Assembly: GCF_008635795.1 (NCBI RefSeq)
Contig: NZ_VWRQ01000033.1
Coordinates: forward strand, 1 to 59,578
Length of the DNA stretch: 59,578 nt
Direction: 5' to 3'
Source of the DNA: Paenibacillus tepidiphilus
Lineage (GTDB): Bacteria; Bacillota; Bacilli; Paenibacillales; Paenibacillaceae
Shown: positions 50,944-58,421 of the stretch, piece after piece
How positions within the stretch are numbered: the first letter of the stretch is position 1
Layout of the letters: every line of letters starts with the position of its first letter
Position numbers and translations under genes: made by a program
Notes under the pieces: generated by a model
What the model saw: the letters and a program-made list of their open reading frames with translations, nothing else
Databases searched by the model: none
What the model was told of the DNA's origin: nothing

Positions 50944-51302
50944 GGCGTCTCCAGCTCAACCTCGAACGGCTGCTCGCACTTCGGGCATTTGGTATGCACG
51001 GTATTGGCTCCGTTCTGGTTGATCCGGTTGTACATTTCCTGCAGATAGGCAAAATCCGCGGTGTACAGCTCTTCAATGACCCGCGGTGTAATCATGCTGA
51101 GGCCGCCAAGACTGACGACCACCCGCGAGAGCAGAATCACGCTTAAATAGGCCGGGTTCTGCTGCACCCGTGAATCGCGCAGCGGCATAATTTCATCGGC
51201 TGCGGTTGCGAGCCGCATGGTGCCCTGCTTATGCAGGGTACCCGTGTCATCTACATAGCCCTTGGGAAGAGTGAAGCTGAATTCCGTTTGTAATATGTCC
51301 AT
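50934..51302 (-). CDS. Tail assembly chaperone-like protein
   Basis: A 122-residue protein (TEFSFTLPKGYVDDTGTLHK, RLATAADEIMPLRDSRVQQN, YLSVILLSRVVVSLGGLSMI) of the kind placed between tube and DUF6760 genes in eCIS and some myophages. By analogy with phage tail assembly proteins it may coat or prime the tube during building. The C-terminus has one C-x-x-C pair (TKCPKCEQPFEVEL), possibly a dimeric zinc knuckle. Its last 22 bases overlap the -1 frame leading into DUF6760. The ribosome binding site (GCGAGG) is weak and 157 bp separate it from tube 1, in which I see no gene. Confidence 0.75.
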   Translation of the reverse strand: MDILQTEFSFTLPKGYVDDTGTLHKQGTMRLATAADEIMPLRDSRVQQNPAYLSVILLSRVVVSLGGLSMITPRVIEELYTADFAYLQEMYNRINQNGANTVHTKCPKCEQPFEVELETPGE

Positions 51303-51459
51303 GCTTTCGTTTATACCTCGCTTCCGCCCGGATGAGTCCGGGGTTGTTAGGAATACTTAAGCCGCTGCGCCATTCCGGAGCCGATCCTTGTTCATACAGG
51401 CCTATAATTTGGTAGGTTGAGGCGTATGTTGTCGGCTGCCCGGCGGCGGAGCATCCGGC

Positions 51460-51903
51460 TTATCTCACCCGGCGTACACCTTCATGCACCAGTTCCAGCG
51501 ATTCGACCGACACTTCGTTGCCTTTGGCGCTGAGCGCGCTGACATCGTATTTGATCGGCCAGGCTTCGAGAATATCCCATTGCGCCTTGTCATTGCCCTC
51601 TTCGTCCACCAGAATGATGGACAAGCTCTTGCGGTTCTTGAGCGCGCCCTTGTCTTCGACCGCTTTGCGCCAGTTGTACAGCTCCAGCGAGTCGGTGAGA
51701 CCTTTCTTCAGCGTGATGTTGCCGAACTTGGTCAGGCCGGACAGCTTGCGCGAATGCGGCGCATCAATGCCCTCCCGGTAATCGACGGCCTCGGTAGACG
51801 TGTCAGGAATGGTCGCATCGGCGAACGCTGCGGTCTGAATGCCGTCAATGACCACCCGGAAGCGGTAATTGCGGTAAGGGTCCAGTCTTTTGCCTGTTGC
51901 CAT
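51460..51903 (-). CDS. Inner tube protein 1 (gp19/Pvc1-like)
   Basis: A 147-residue tube protein of the gp19 family, likely the main tube subunit that is driven into the target. Landmarks are RLDPYRNYRFRVVIDGIQTA, DYREGIDAPHSRKLSGLTKF, NITLKKGLTDSLELYNWRKA and NEVSVESLELVHEGVRRVR. GAGGAGAAATACGAT precedes the start. It is 36 bp behind the sheath gene, the usual order. Confidence 0.92.
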   Translation of the reverse strand: MATGKRLDPYRNYRFRVVIDGIQTAAFADATIPDTSTEAVDYREGIDAPHSRKLSGLTKFGNITLKKGLTDSLELYNWRKAVEDKGALKNRKSLSIILVDEEGNDKAQWDILEAWPIKYDVSALSAKGNEVSVESLELVHEGVRRVR

Positions 51904-51939
51904 ATCGTATTTCTCCTCTCATGCTCTGATATGAATCTG

Positions 51940-53478
51940 TTATTTGGACAATGTCTTCTGGCTGACCCGGATGACAACGAATTCAGCCGGTTTCACCGGA
52001 GCTACGCCGACTTCGATGATCAGCTGGCCTGCATCCCGCACCGCAGGCGGATTGTTCTCCTCGTCCACCTTGACGAAGAACGCTTCTTCCTGCGTGGTGC
52101 CATACAGCGCGCCGTCTCTCCAGACACGGGTCAGGTAGGCGGTCAGGTTGCGCTTGACCTTGCCCCACAGGCTCGGATCGTTCGGCTCAAACACCACCCA
52201 TTGGCTGCCCTCGTCGAGCGATTCCTCAATGTACATCATCAGGCGCCGTACGTTGACATAGCTCCATTCCGAGTCGGAGGACAGTGTCCGTGCACCCCAT
52301 ACGCAGATGCCTTCCGGCAGCGAACGGATGACGTTGATCCCTTCCGGGTTCAGCAGCTCCTGCTCCGCTTTGGTAATGACCTTCTCGATGCCCACGACCG
52401 TGTCCAGATAGCCGTCCGCTGTTCCGGCCGGAGCCTTGTGCACGCCGCGCACGGAGTCCACGTAAGCGTAGGTTCCGGCAATGGCGCCGGAAGGCGGCAC
52501 CAGCTTTTGCTTGCCGGTCAGCGGGTCGTTAATGTATACCCACGGATAATAAAGCGCACCGTAAGAAGTGTTGAAGGAGTTGCCGGAGAAGGCTCCCGCG
52601 CCGGCCTTGAAGTCCTTGACCTCAGATGGGGTCAGGCCATGCGGCGGATCGACGATGAAGATGCAATCCTTCCGCTGCTTGCAGTAATTGAGCATGTCGA
52701 GAATGGTTCCGCGGCTGTAAGCCATGTCGGCCAGGTCGGGAGCAGCCACGATATTGATGCCGTCGATGGTGTCAAAGGCATGAATGCCGTCGCGTTCCAC
52801 CGAATCGCCCAGGAAATCAATCGGCGACATCCCGTTTACACCGCCGCTGAGAAGCAAAGCGTTCTCGTTGAAGGCCGGTGTTTTTTCCATATTCTCCAGT
52901 ACATCCAGATCGATCAGCGGAGTTACCTTCACAAAGGCAGACACCTCGTTGATCTTCTCTTCGAAATTGATCAGCAGCATGTTGTCGAATACTTCGACAA
53001 TCTTGCCCTCTTCGTCTTCGCCGGTGTATTCGTCGTTGAAGTCGTCGTCCTCGTCATACTGCACAACCACCTTGAAGCCGAACTGCTGCTTGTTGGAGGA
53101 TTGGCTCACCTTGACCGAAATCCGGTTGCCCCAGACTCCCTCGGAGCGGGCGACGACCTTGAACAAATCACCGTTCTCCTTATCCCGGATGGTCAGCGAG
53201 GCCGGCTGGATGTCGGTAGGAGCCGCTCTCACCACATAGCAGGAAGTGCCCCCTTCGGCAAAAAAGTTATACACCGCATAAGCCAGATATCCGTTAGGAA
53301 TAAACTGGCCGAATTCGCTGACGAATTGGCTCCAGTTCGTGACCAGCACCGCTTTGCCGATCACACCCTTTTCTGCGATTCCGACAAACGCCCCGACCGA
53401 GGTGCCCACACCGGCAATCGGCTTGACCCCGCTGGAGACTTCTTCCACATACACACCAGGCGATAAATAGTTGGCCAT
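51940..53478 (-). CDS. Contractile sheath protein
   Basis: A 512-residue tail sheath subunit. The start MANYLSPGVYVEEVSSGVKP is the standard sheath N-terminus whose arm links neighbouring subunits. The C-terminal domain (GICVWGARTLSSDSEWSYVN, VRRLMMYIEESLDEGSQWVV, FEPNDPSLWGKVKRNLTAYL) is equally typical. ATG 53478 lies seven bases after AGGAGG. The open frame continues upstream to 53760 only because the 63-bp repeats happen to lack stops. Only one sheath gene is present, while Photorhabdus and Serratia particles use three. The middle insertion domain (residues about 110-210, rich in Asp/Glu, e.g. YDEDDDFNDEYTGEDEEGK) would face outward. Confidence 0.93.
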   Translation of the reverse strand: MANYLSPGVYVEEVSSGVKPIAGVGTSVGAFVGIAEKGVIGKAVLVTNWSQFVSEFGQFIPNGYLAYAVYNFFAEGGTSCYVVRAAPTDIQPASLTIRDKENGDLFKVVARSEGVWGNRISVKVSQSSNKQQFGFKVVVQYDEDDDFNDEYTGEDEEGKIVEVFDNMLLINFEEKINEVSAFVKVTPLIDLDVLENMEKTPAFNENALLLSGGVNGMSPIDFLGDSVERDGIHAFDTIDGINIVAAPDLADMAYSRGTILDMLNYCKQRKDCIFIVDPPHGLTPSEVKDFKAGAGAFSGNSFNTSYGALYYPWVYINDPLTGKQKLVPPSGAIAGTYAYVDSVRGVHKAPAGTADGYLDTVVGIEKVITKAEQELLNPEGINVIRSLPEGICVWGARTLSSDSEWSYVNVRRLMMYIEESLDEGSQWVVFEPNDPSLWGKVKRNLTAYLTRVWRDGALYGTTQEEAFFVKVDEENNPPAVRDAGQLIIEVGVAPVKPAEFVVIRVSQKTLSK

Positions 53479-53494
53479 CTTGTATCCTCCTAAA

Positions 53495-53725
53495 AGTTTT
53501 GTGAGCTGCGCTTCCTTGGTAATGGTTCGTACAAAACTCGCATCGGAAGCATACGCTAAGTTTTGTGAGCTGCGCTCCCTGTTACTACTTCGTACAAAAC
53601 TCGCTTCGGAAGCATTCGCTAAGTTTTGTGAGCTGCGCTTCCTGTTACTACTTCGTACAAAACTCGCTTCGGAAGCATTCGCTAAGTTTTGTGAGCTGCG
53701 CTCCCTTGGTAATGCTTCGTACAAA
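53495..53725 (-). repeat. 63-bp tandem hairpin repeats before sheath gene
   Basis: Units start at 53495, 53559, 53622 and 53685 (spacing 64, 63, 63; the last is partial). Each contains ACAAAACT and AGTTTTGT as inverted arms around a GC-rich centre with its own small palindrome GCTTC-C/G-GAAGC. Outer units carry TTGGTAATG(G/C)TTCGT where inner ones have GTTACTACTTCGT. They fill the gap between the DUF4255 gene and the sheath ribosome binding site. Remaining gap bases show no gene. Confidence 0.85.
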
Positions 53726-53788
53726 TAAACAAATGATTCTCCGCTCCAGTTATCCTCCATGAATCACTCCTTTCACAGAAGAAGCAGA

Positions 53789-54361
53789 CTAATATGGATG
53801 AATGCCGAGTTCGCGGGTCTGAACCCGCGGGATCGTAATCCGCTTGTCGGCAGGCAGCCTCACCGGTGAGACCAGATAAGACAAGCTGACCTTGGCCGGC
53901 TTTCCGGGGAAAACCTCCCAGAGCTGCTTGATATCCTGGATGGTCAGATTATTGTAGGAAATCCGGATCTCCTCGTTGCCGCATGCGGCCAGATTTCCGG
54001 TCAGATCGGCGCCGCTCAGCACCGGGTGCTCATGAAACAGCTGAAAGATCCGACCCAGAATTAGCTGCTCCGTCTCCCGGTCTTTGGCGTAGGGCGTCAG
54101 CAGATAGTAAAGATCCAGGTAGGCCGGGGGGTAATAGAAATCCTCTGTGCCGCCGATCTCTTCCCGTTCGCTGTTGCGCATGCTGGGGCTGTGGCTCAAA
54201 TAATACAAACACATCGACAGCTTCATCGTAGAGCTGTCAATATCGCTGGGGGAGCCGAAGCTGATGAAGCTGTCATCGTTCAGCTCCGGCACACCCGCTT
54301 TCAGCAGCGCCTTCAGGCTCGTGCTGACATCTCTGATCACTGTACCGGTATCCACGGCCAT
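53789..54361 (-). CDS. DUF4255 tube/sheath terminator (Pvc16-like)
   Basis: A 190-residue DUF4255 protein, the family of Pvc16/Afp16, which caps the particle and sets or locks its length. VIRDVSTSLKALLKAGVPEL, YYLSHSPSMRNSE, PPAYLDLYYLLTPYAKDRET and EQLILGRIFQLFHEHPVLSG are family segments, with SYLVSPVRLPADKRITIPRV near the end. It starts two bases after the AAA+ ATPase stop. A 63-bp repeat array separates it from the sheath gene. Confidence 0.9.
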   Translation of the reverse strand: MAVDTGTVIRDVSTSLKALLKAGVPELNDDSFISFGSPSDIDSSTMKLSMCLYYLSHSPSMRNSEREEIGGTEDFYYPPAYLDLYYLLTPYAKDRETEQLILGRIFQLFHEHPVLSGADLTGNLAACGNEEIRISYNNLTIQDIKQLWEVFPGKPAKVSLSYLVSPVRLPADKRITIPRVQTRELGIHPY

Positions 54362-54363
54362 CG

Positions 54364-56706
54364 TCAGTTCACCTCAATCAGTTGGTGGTATGGAGCATAA
54401 TCGGACCCTAGAAAGGTTCTGCCAAGCTTCCGGTATTCGCGCTTCGCCGCCAGCATGATCTGCTTCATCCCGATGGGACAGCCCTCATGAGCCGCATAAA
54501 AAGCGGCGTTAAGCGCGATATTCTTGATGTTGCCGCCGGCAAGCGCAAATTTGTCCGCGATGAACTTGTAGTCGACCGTATCATCCACCGGGGCACCGGC
54601 GGGGAACATCCCCCGCCAGATTTGCTCGCGCTGCTCTTTTTCGGGAAAAGGAAATTCCAGCTTGAAATGCAGTCTGCGCAAAAAGGCATCATCCAGGTTC
54701 TGGTTCAGGTTCGTGGCAAGAATGACGATGCCGGAGTATTCCTCCATCTTCTGCAGGAGATAGCTGATCTCCACATTGGCGTAACGGTCATGGGCATCCT
54801 TCACTTCGGAGCGTTTGCCGAACAAGGCATCGGCTTCATCGAAGAACAGGATGGCGTTCGAGGTCTCCGCCTCGTCAAAGATCCGCGATAAGTTCTTCTC
54901 CGTCTCCCCGATATACTTGCTGACAATCTGCGAGACATCAACCTTGTAAATCTCCAGATTAAGCTCGGTGGCAATGACCTCGGCAGCCATCGTCTTGCCG
55001 GCACCGGGCGGGCCGGAGAACAGAATGTTTAGCCCCTTGCCCAGCGATAGCCGCCCGGCAAAGCCCCACTCGCCGTATACCAGCGGACGGTACTTCACCT
55101 GGTTGCATATTTCACGCAATTGTCCCATCGCCTCATCCGGCAGGACCAGCATGTCCCAGGTGTATACAGCATCAATCTTGCTCGCCAAGGTACGGATCGT
55201 GCGTCCGGATTGCTGGTAGCAGGCCTGGTACAGCTCCTTCACGCCGATCTCTCCGCTGGCTGAGCCGTTCCACACGGCAAGGTCCTCCCCGCCGCGCAGC
55301 GCCGCACGGATCTGCCCTCTGGAGAAGCGGAACGCTCCGCTTAAGTCGGCCAGATCGACGGCCCCGGAGAGGGTGTGGCCGGAAGCGTAGCTTTGCCAGG
55401 CTTTGCGGCGGGCGGCGGCATCCGGCAGCGGGAAGTCAACCTGCATGTAATGGAGAGGAATCTCCGTCATGTTCTCCCGCCACGGTCCCTCGCCCAGAAT
55501 GAACGTGAGCGGAGCCCGTTCGCCGAGCGTTTGCAGCAGCAGCCGGATCTGCGGATTGTACCGGTCATCCTCGGCCGTCAGTGCGTCAAAGCCGGTGAAT
55601 AGCAGCGCCGTATGATGCAGCAGGGCATGCCGGCCGATCAGCCGCAGTAGCTCAGGGTAGCCGTTCTCAAGCAGGAGCTTACCCGCATCGGCAACCAGCA
55701 GCGCCGCACCGAGCCGCTTACATACAGTTCCGGCGGCGGCAAGCTTCTCGGCTTCGTCCCCTCCGCTGCAATACAGCAGCGTTCCGGGCCAGCCCTCCGC
55801 TCCGGCATGTTGCCGGTTCACGAAGCGCAGCATTTGTCTCACCTGCATTTCACTTTCTTCTGTTGTTACAGGAATAGTGTCTGCCGGATATAGCCTGGCC
55901 GCCGGAGCCAGCCTCCCGTCCAGCGTCTCGAAGCCGAGCAGCGCGCTCACGCTCCAGTCCTCCAGCTTCAGCGGCCGGGCAATCAGCGGGACGCGGCTGT
56001 CTCCATATTCGCCTGTGCGGTCCAGCAGATCATGCATCAGCGGTGCGGTTCTTTCGAAAGAGAGCCGCGCCGCCAGCTGTTCCTCCCCCGGCGCTGCAAA
56101 CAACGACAGAATCAGATCTACGGCCGGGCCTCTGGCGGAGAGGTCGTTCTGGAGGCAGGCATAGACGCGCTCATATTTCCGGTCCAGCTCAGGGGCCAGA
56201 CAAGCAATGAGGCAATTCCGCTCCAGCACCGACAGCTTCAGCTTCGAGGCGATATGGGGCAGCATCAGTTTAACACCTGCTTCCCTGCTTAGGGCCAGCC
56301 GCTCGGTGATGTGCCGCTCAAGTCGGGCAATGGAGGACGCAAGCCCCTCTGCAGTGTCCACCTGGGAAGCATCACCGCCCAGCAAAGCGATGATCTCTTC
56401 ATCGATTAGCGTCTGCTCCCCGATGCCGGCAGATGCGCGGTAATAACGCAGACGTAGGTCTAGCAAGCGGAGCTCGTCTGATAGATATTCGGCATTTGCG
56501 GTGTAAGGGTGAACCGGTTTTGCGTCTTCTGTTTGTTTAGGTGCGATAAGCTCTTCTTGCTGGTGCACCTCCGTCGCTACCACTGTTTCTTCCCGCATTT
56601 CAGCAGACTCCGGCTGATTCACGGCAAGTGTTGGATGAACTTCAGTACCGGTTACTTTTTCAATTACAGGCTGACCAAACCATTTGGATTGTCGTTTGAG
56701 TTTCAT
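54364..56706 (-). CDS. AAA+ ATPase of eCIS (Pvc15-like)
   Basis: A 780-residue AAA+ protein that corresponds to Pvc15/Afp15, thought to act in particle assembly or in loading or unfolding of cargo. The C-terminal ATPase has Walker A FSGPPGAGKTMAAEVIA near residue 545, Walker B NAILFFDEADALFGKRSEVK, sensor 1 VILATNLNQNLDDAF and Arg finger FLRRLHFKLEFPFP. A first, degenerate ATPase-like region lies at residues about 300-450 (TLLYCSGGDEAEKLAAAGTV, LLFTGFDAL). Residues 20-70 are a flexible Glu/Gln/Val-rich linker. ATG 56706 and GTG 56724 are both possible starts; neither has a strong binding site. It is the first structural-locus gene after the toxin block. Confidence 0.88.
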   Translation of the reverse strand: MKLKRQSKWFGQPVIEKVTGTEVHPTLAVNQPESAEMREETVVATEVHQQEELIAPKQTEDAKPVHPYTANAEYLSDELRLLDLRLRYYRASAGIGEQTLIDEEIIALLGGDASQVDTAEGLASSIARLERHITERLALSREAGVKLMLPHIASKLKLSVLERNCLIACLAPELDRKYERVYACLQNDLSARGPAVDLILSLFAAPGEEQLAARLSFERTAPLMHDLLDRTGEYGDSRVPLIARPLKLEDWSVSALLGFETLDGRLAPAARLYPADTIPVTTEESEMQVRQMLRFVNRQHAGAEGWPGTLLYCSGGDEAEKLAAAGTVCKRLGAALLVADAGKLLLENGYPELLRLIGRHALLHHTALLFTGFDALTAEDDRYNPQIRLLLQTLGERAPLTFILGEGPWRENMTEIPLHYMQVDFPLPDAAARRKAWQSYASGHTLSGAVDLADLSGAFRFSRGQIRAALRGGEDLAVWNGSASGEIGVKELYQACYQQSGRTIRTLASKIDAVYTWDMLVLPDEAMGQLREICNQVKYRPLVYGEWGFAGRLSLGKGLNILFSGPPGAGKTMAAEVIATELNLEIYKVDVSQIVSKYIGETEKNLSRIFDEAETSNAILFFDEADALFGKRSEVKDAHDRYANVEISYLLQKMEEYSGIVILATNLNQNLDDAFLRRLHFKLEFPFPEKEQREQIWRGMFPAGAPVDDTVDYKFIADKFALAGGNIKNIALNAAFYAAHEGCPIGMKQIMLAAKREYRKLGRTFLGSDYAPYHQLIEVN

Positions 56707-56939
56707 GACATGTGATGTCCTCACTCTTTATTTTTCTCGTTCACTAATATGGAAGTTTGGGAGGGGGGAATACAACTGAAAAGAAAATGTTCCAGCTATT
56801 TTTCAGCAGGTTATGGGGAGGGAAAGAAGCTTGCGGAAATGGAGAAGAATCAATGGAAAGAGGCGGGATAGAGTTATTACTTCATCGTTAGCAGAAAAAA
56901 CGGCCTCTTTCCCTTCACCCGACAGACAGCAAGCAGAAA

Positions 56940-57332
56940 TCAGAACCGTTCAAAGCAATCGTAATTGCGCTGGCGGAAAATTAATCCGTCCCTGAACTCA
57001 AACACACAGCAAAAATAAGCCTTCAGCTCCTGCCCGGCTCTGAATGTCCCAAGATCCGCACCGACGACCGCCGTCCATATCACCTCAGTAATTACAGCGT
57101 TCTCTGTCTCAAATGCGTGCTGAATGTCATAATTCTGCGATAACAGCAGCTTGGCCCCGTTGGGCATCCGTTGGAATAACACCTTCCAATCGCTGACCGT
57201 AAGCTTTGCCGTCAGCCAGTTGGGATATTCGGTCTGCTCGATGTCAGGGTGAAAAATGCCGGCATAGCGGGATTCCTCCGTCACAAATTGCTCGGTAAGC
57301 GCAAAATACTCTTTCACTACATCAAGGTTCAT
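56940..57332 (-). CDS. NTF2/SnoaL-like small protein
   Basis: A 130-residue protein whose pattern (VVKEYFALTEQFVTEESRYA at the start, TEVIWTAVVGADLG, LKAYFCCVFEFRDGLIFRQR, NYDCFERF at the end) is that of SnoaL-like NTF2-fold proteins, which bind or convert small molecules. It has its own promoter region with a palindrome (57395-57407) and is not tightly joined to the eCIS genes: 216-234 bp lie between its stop and the ATPase start. It may be unrelated to the particle. AAGGGTG precedes the start. The 56725-56939 gap probably holds the promoter of the structural genes, but no clear -35/-10 pair was found. Confidence 0.6.
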   Translation of the reverse strand: MNLDVVKEYFALTEQFVTEESRYAGIFHPDIEQTEYPNWLTAKLTVSDWKVLFQRMPNGAKLLLSQNYDIQHAFETENAVITEVIWTAVVGADLGTFRAGQELKAYFCCVFEFRDGLIFRQRNYDCFERF

Positions 57333-57394
57333 TCAATCCACACCCTTCCATTTTTTCGGATCGCATCGTACCATACATTTATATTAATCGCTTA

Positions 57395-57407
57395 TGTGAT
57401 TATCACA
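57395..57407 (-). promoter_or_regulatory. Palindromic operator upstream of NTF2-like gene
   Basis: TGTGAT-T-ATCACA is a perfect palindrome, extendable by one base on each side. It lies between a possible -35 (TTGATG on the minus strand) and an AT-rich -10 region (TTAATATAAAT), 63 bp before the start codon. Confidence 0.5.
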
Positions 57408-57466
57408 TCAACCATACCAAAGGAGCTGTAAATGATCATCTCTTTCTACAAACACTCACACTAAAA

Positions 57467-57495
57467 GCCAGCCTGAGGCTGCATACCAGGCTGGC
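57467..57495 (-). terminator. Terminator of the toxin/immunity block
   Basis: A perfect 9-bp stem, GCCAGCCTG (57467-57475) with CAGGCTGGC (57487-57495), is followed on the minus strand by TTTTAG. It stands 21 bp past the stop of the second SMI1/KNR4 gene and separates this block from the following genes. Confidence 0.75.
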
Positions 57496-57515
57496 GATTT
57501 AAAGTCTATTAATAT

Positions 57516-57974
57516 CTACTCTGATTCCCGAAGGAGTGCGATGAAATCTTCAAAATTATTCGATACAAAATAGATGCATTCCGGCGATAAGCCGTTATCT
57601 TCCTCCAGGTAATCCAAATCACAAAAATAAACCTGACCGGTCTCTTCGCCTTCTATAACCAAACAAATAAGACTATCCATAGGATCACGGCCGATAGGCA
57701 AAAATTTAGATGGTAACACATTTTTTAATGTATAGTCTCTATAATAGGCTTCTAAATTTGACTCAGCCTCCTCCGAGATTGGAAAAAACAACATAACTGA
57801 GGTTTCAATTTTTTTATTCGCTGTATCAAATCTTCTTTTTACCCGTTTACCGCCATTATTCCTGATCAGAAAGTCTCTGTACTGTTTAGGTAACTGAATT
57901 CCGTATTTGCTTTCAAATGCCGCAATACCTGACTCCTTTACATCCTCAAACGTAAATTCATACTCATAATCCAT
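57516..57974 (-). CDS. SMI1/KNR4 family protein 2 (probable immunity protein)
   Basis: A 152-residue SMI1/KNR4-fold protein. FESKYGIQLPKQYRDFLIRN with NGGKR is the family signature, and FLPIGRDPMDSLICLVIEGE, QVYFCDLDYLEED and FVSNNFEDFIALL follow in the usual order. Such proteins often neutralise nuclease toxins encoded upstream. ATG 57974 is taken as start; GTG 57983 is an alternative. It follows the first SMI1/KNR4 gene by 12 bp and differs from it considerably, so it may protect against a second toxin variant. Its GC content is low compared with the eCIS genes. Confidence 0.83.
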   Translation of the reverse strand: MDYEYEFTFEDVKESGIAAFESKYGIQLPKQYRDFLIRNNGGKRVKRRFDTANKKIETSVMLFFPISEEAESNLEAYYRDYTLKNVLPSKFLPIGRDPMDSLICLVIEGEETGQVYFCDLDYLEEDNGLSPECIYFVSNNFEDFIALLRESE

Positions 57975-57986
57975 CAGCAACACCCA

Positions 57987-58421
57987 CTATTCTCTAGAAT
58001 ATAGTCCGTCCAGGAAATCTGAAAAGCTTTTGCACACCGGAATAATTGCCTCTTCGCCGAACTCTTCATGATCAAAAAAAACGATTGGCGGTGACTCTTG
58101 AGTATTTCGGTAATCAAAACAAATTAAATTACCAAAGGGATCCCTGCCAAAAGGAACCAGGCCTTTCATACGCGGTTCGCTTACTATTTGCATATACATG
58201 AATATATTTACTTCCTTGCTAGTAAAACTGATAAGATTGTTGAATACAACTGATTCTTCATCGGGAAGGTCAAATAGATTGGGGGAAGGATATCCCCCAT
58301 CATTATATTTGACGCAATCTTTGTAATCTTCCGGATAGCTGTAACCGAACATGCGCTCCGCTCTTTGAATCAGTTCATGCTCCAAAGGCCCTTCTGTCAC
58401 ACTCCATGTTATTTTATTCAT
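57987..58421 (-). CDS. SMI1/KNR4 family protein 1 (probable immunity protein)
   Basis: A 144-residue SMI1/KNR4 protein: LIQRAERMFGYSYPEDYKDC, VKYNDGGYPSPNLFD, GLVPFGRDPFGNLICFDYRN and PIVFFDHEEFGEEAI mark the fold. ATG 58421 overlaps the toxin stop (ATGA), the typical coupling of a toxin with its immunity protein, so this is the best candidate for the cognate antidote. The frame extends to 58484 only inside the toxin gene. AT-rich composition matches the toxin C-terminal part. Confidence 0.85.
   Translation of the reverse strand: MNKITWSVTEGPLEHELIQRAERMFGYSYPEDYKDCVKYNDGGYPSPNLFDLPDEESVVFNNLISFTSKEVNIFMYMQIVSEPRMKGLVPFGRDPFGNLICFDYRNTQESPPIVFFDHEEFGEEAIIPVCKSFSDFLDGLYSRE

Noticed and set aside
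51484..53466. 660-codon open frame on the plus strand across sheath and tube genes
   Set aside because: It is the antisense of well-supported sheath and tube genes in a GC-rich region and its translation resembles no protein.
53495..53725. CRISPR array
   Set aside because: The 63-bp units are contiguous near-copies with no variable spacers.
53479..53760. Long N-terminal extension of the sheath protein
   Set aside because: The extension is the translation of 63-bp DNA repeats, lacks a good ribosome binding site at 53760, and the standard sheath start with AGGAGG lies at 53478.
31104..56706. Prophage or phage tail-like bacteriocin
   Set aside because: No head, packaging, integration, holin or endolysin gene is present, while the AAA+ ATPase and DUF4255 protein are eCIS markers.
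31104..56706. Type VI secretion system
   Set aside because: There are no TssJ/L/M membrane-complex genes and no ClpV; the cell envelope and gene set do not fit.
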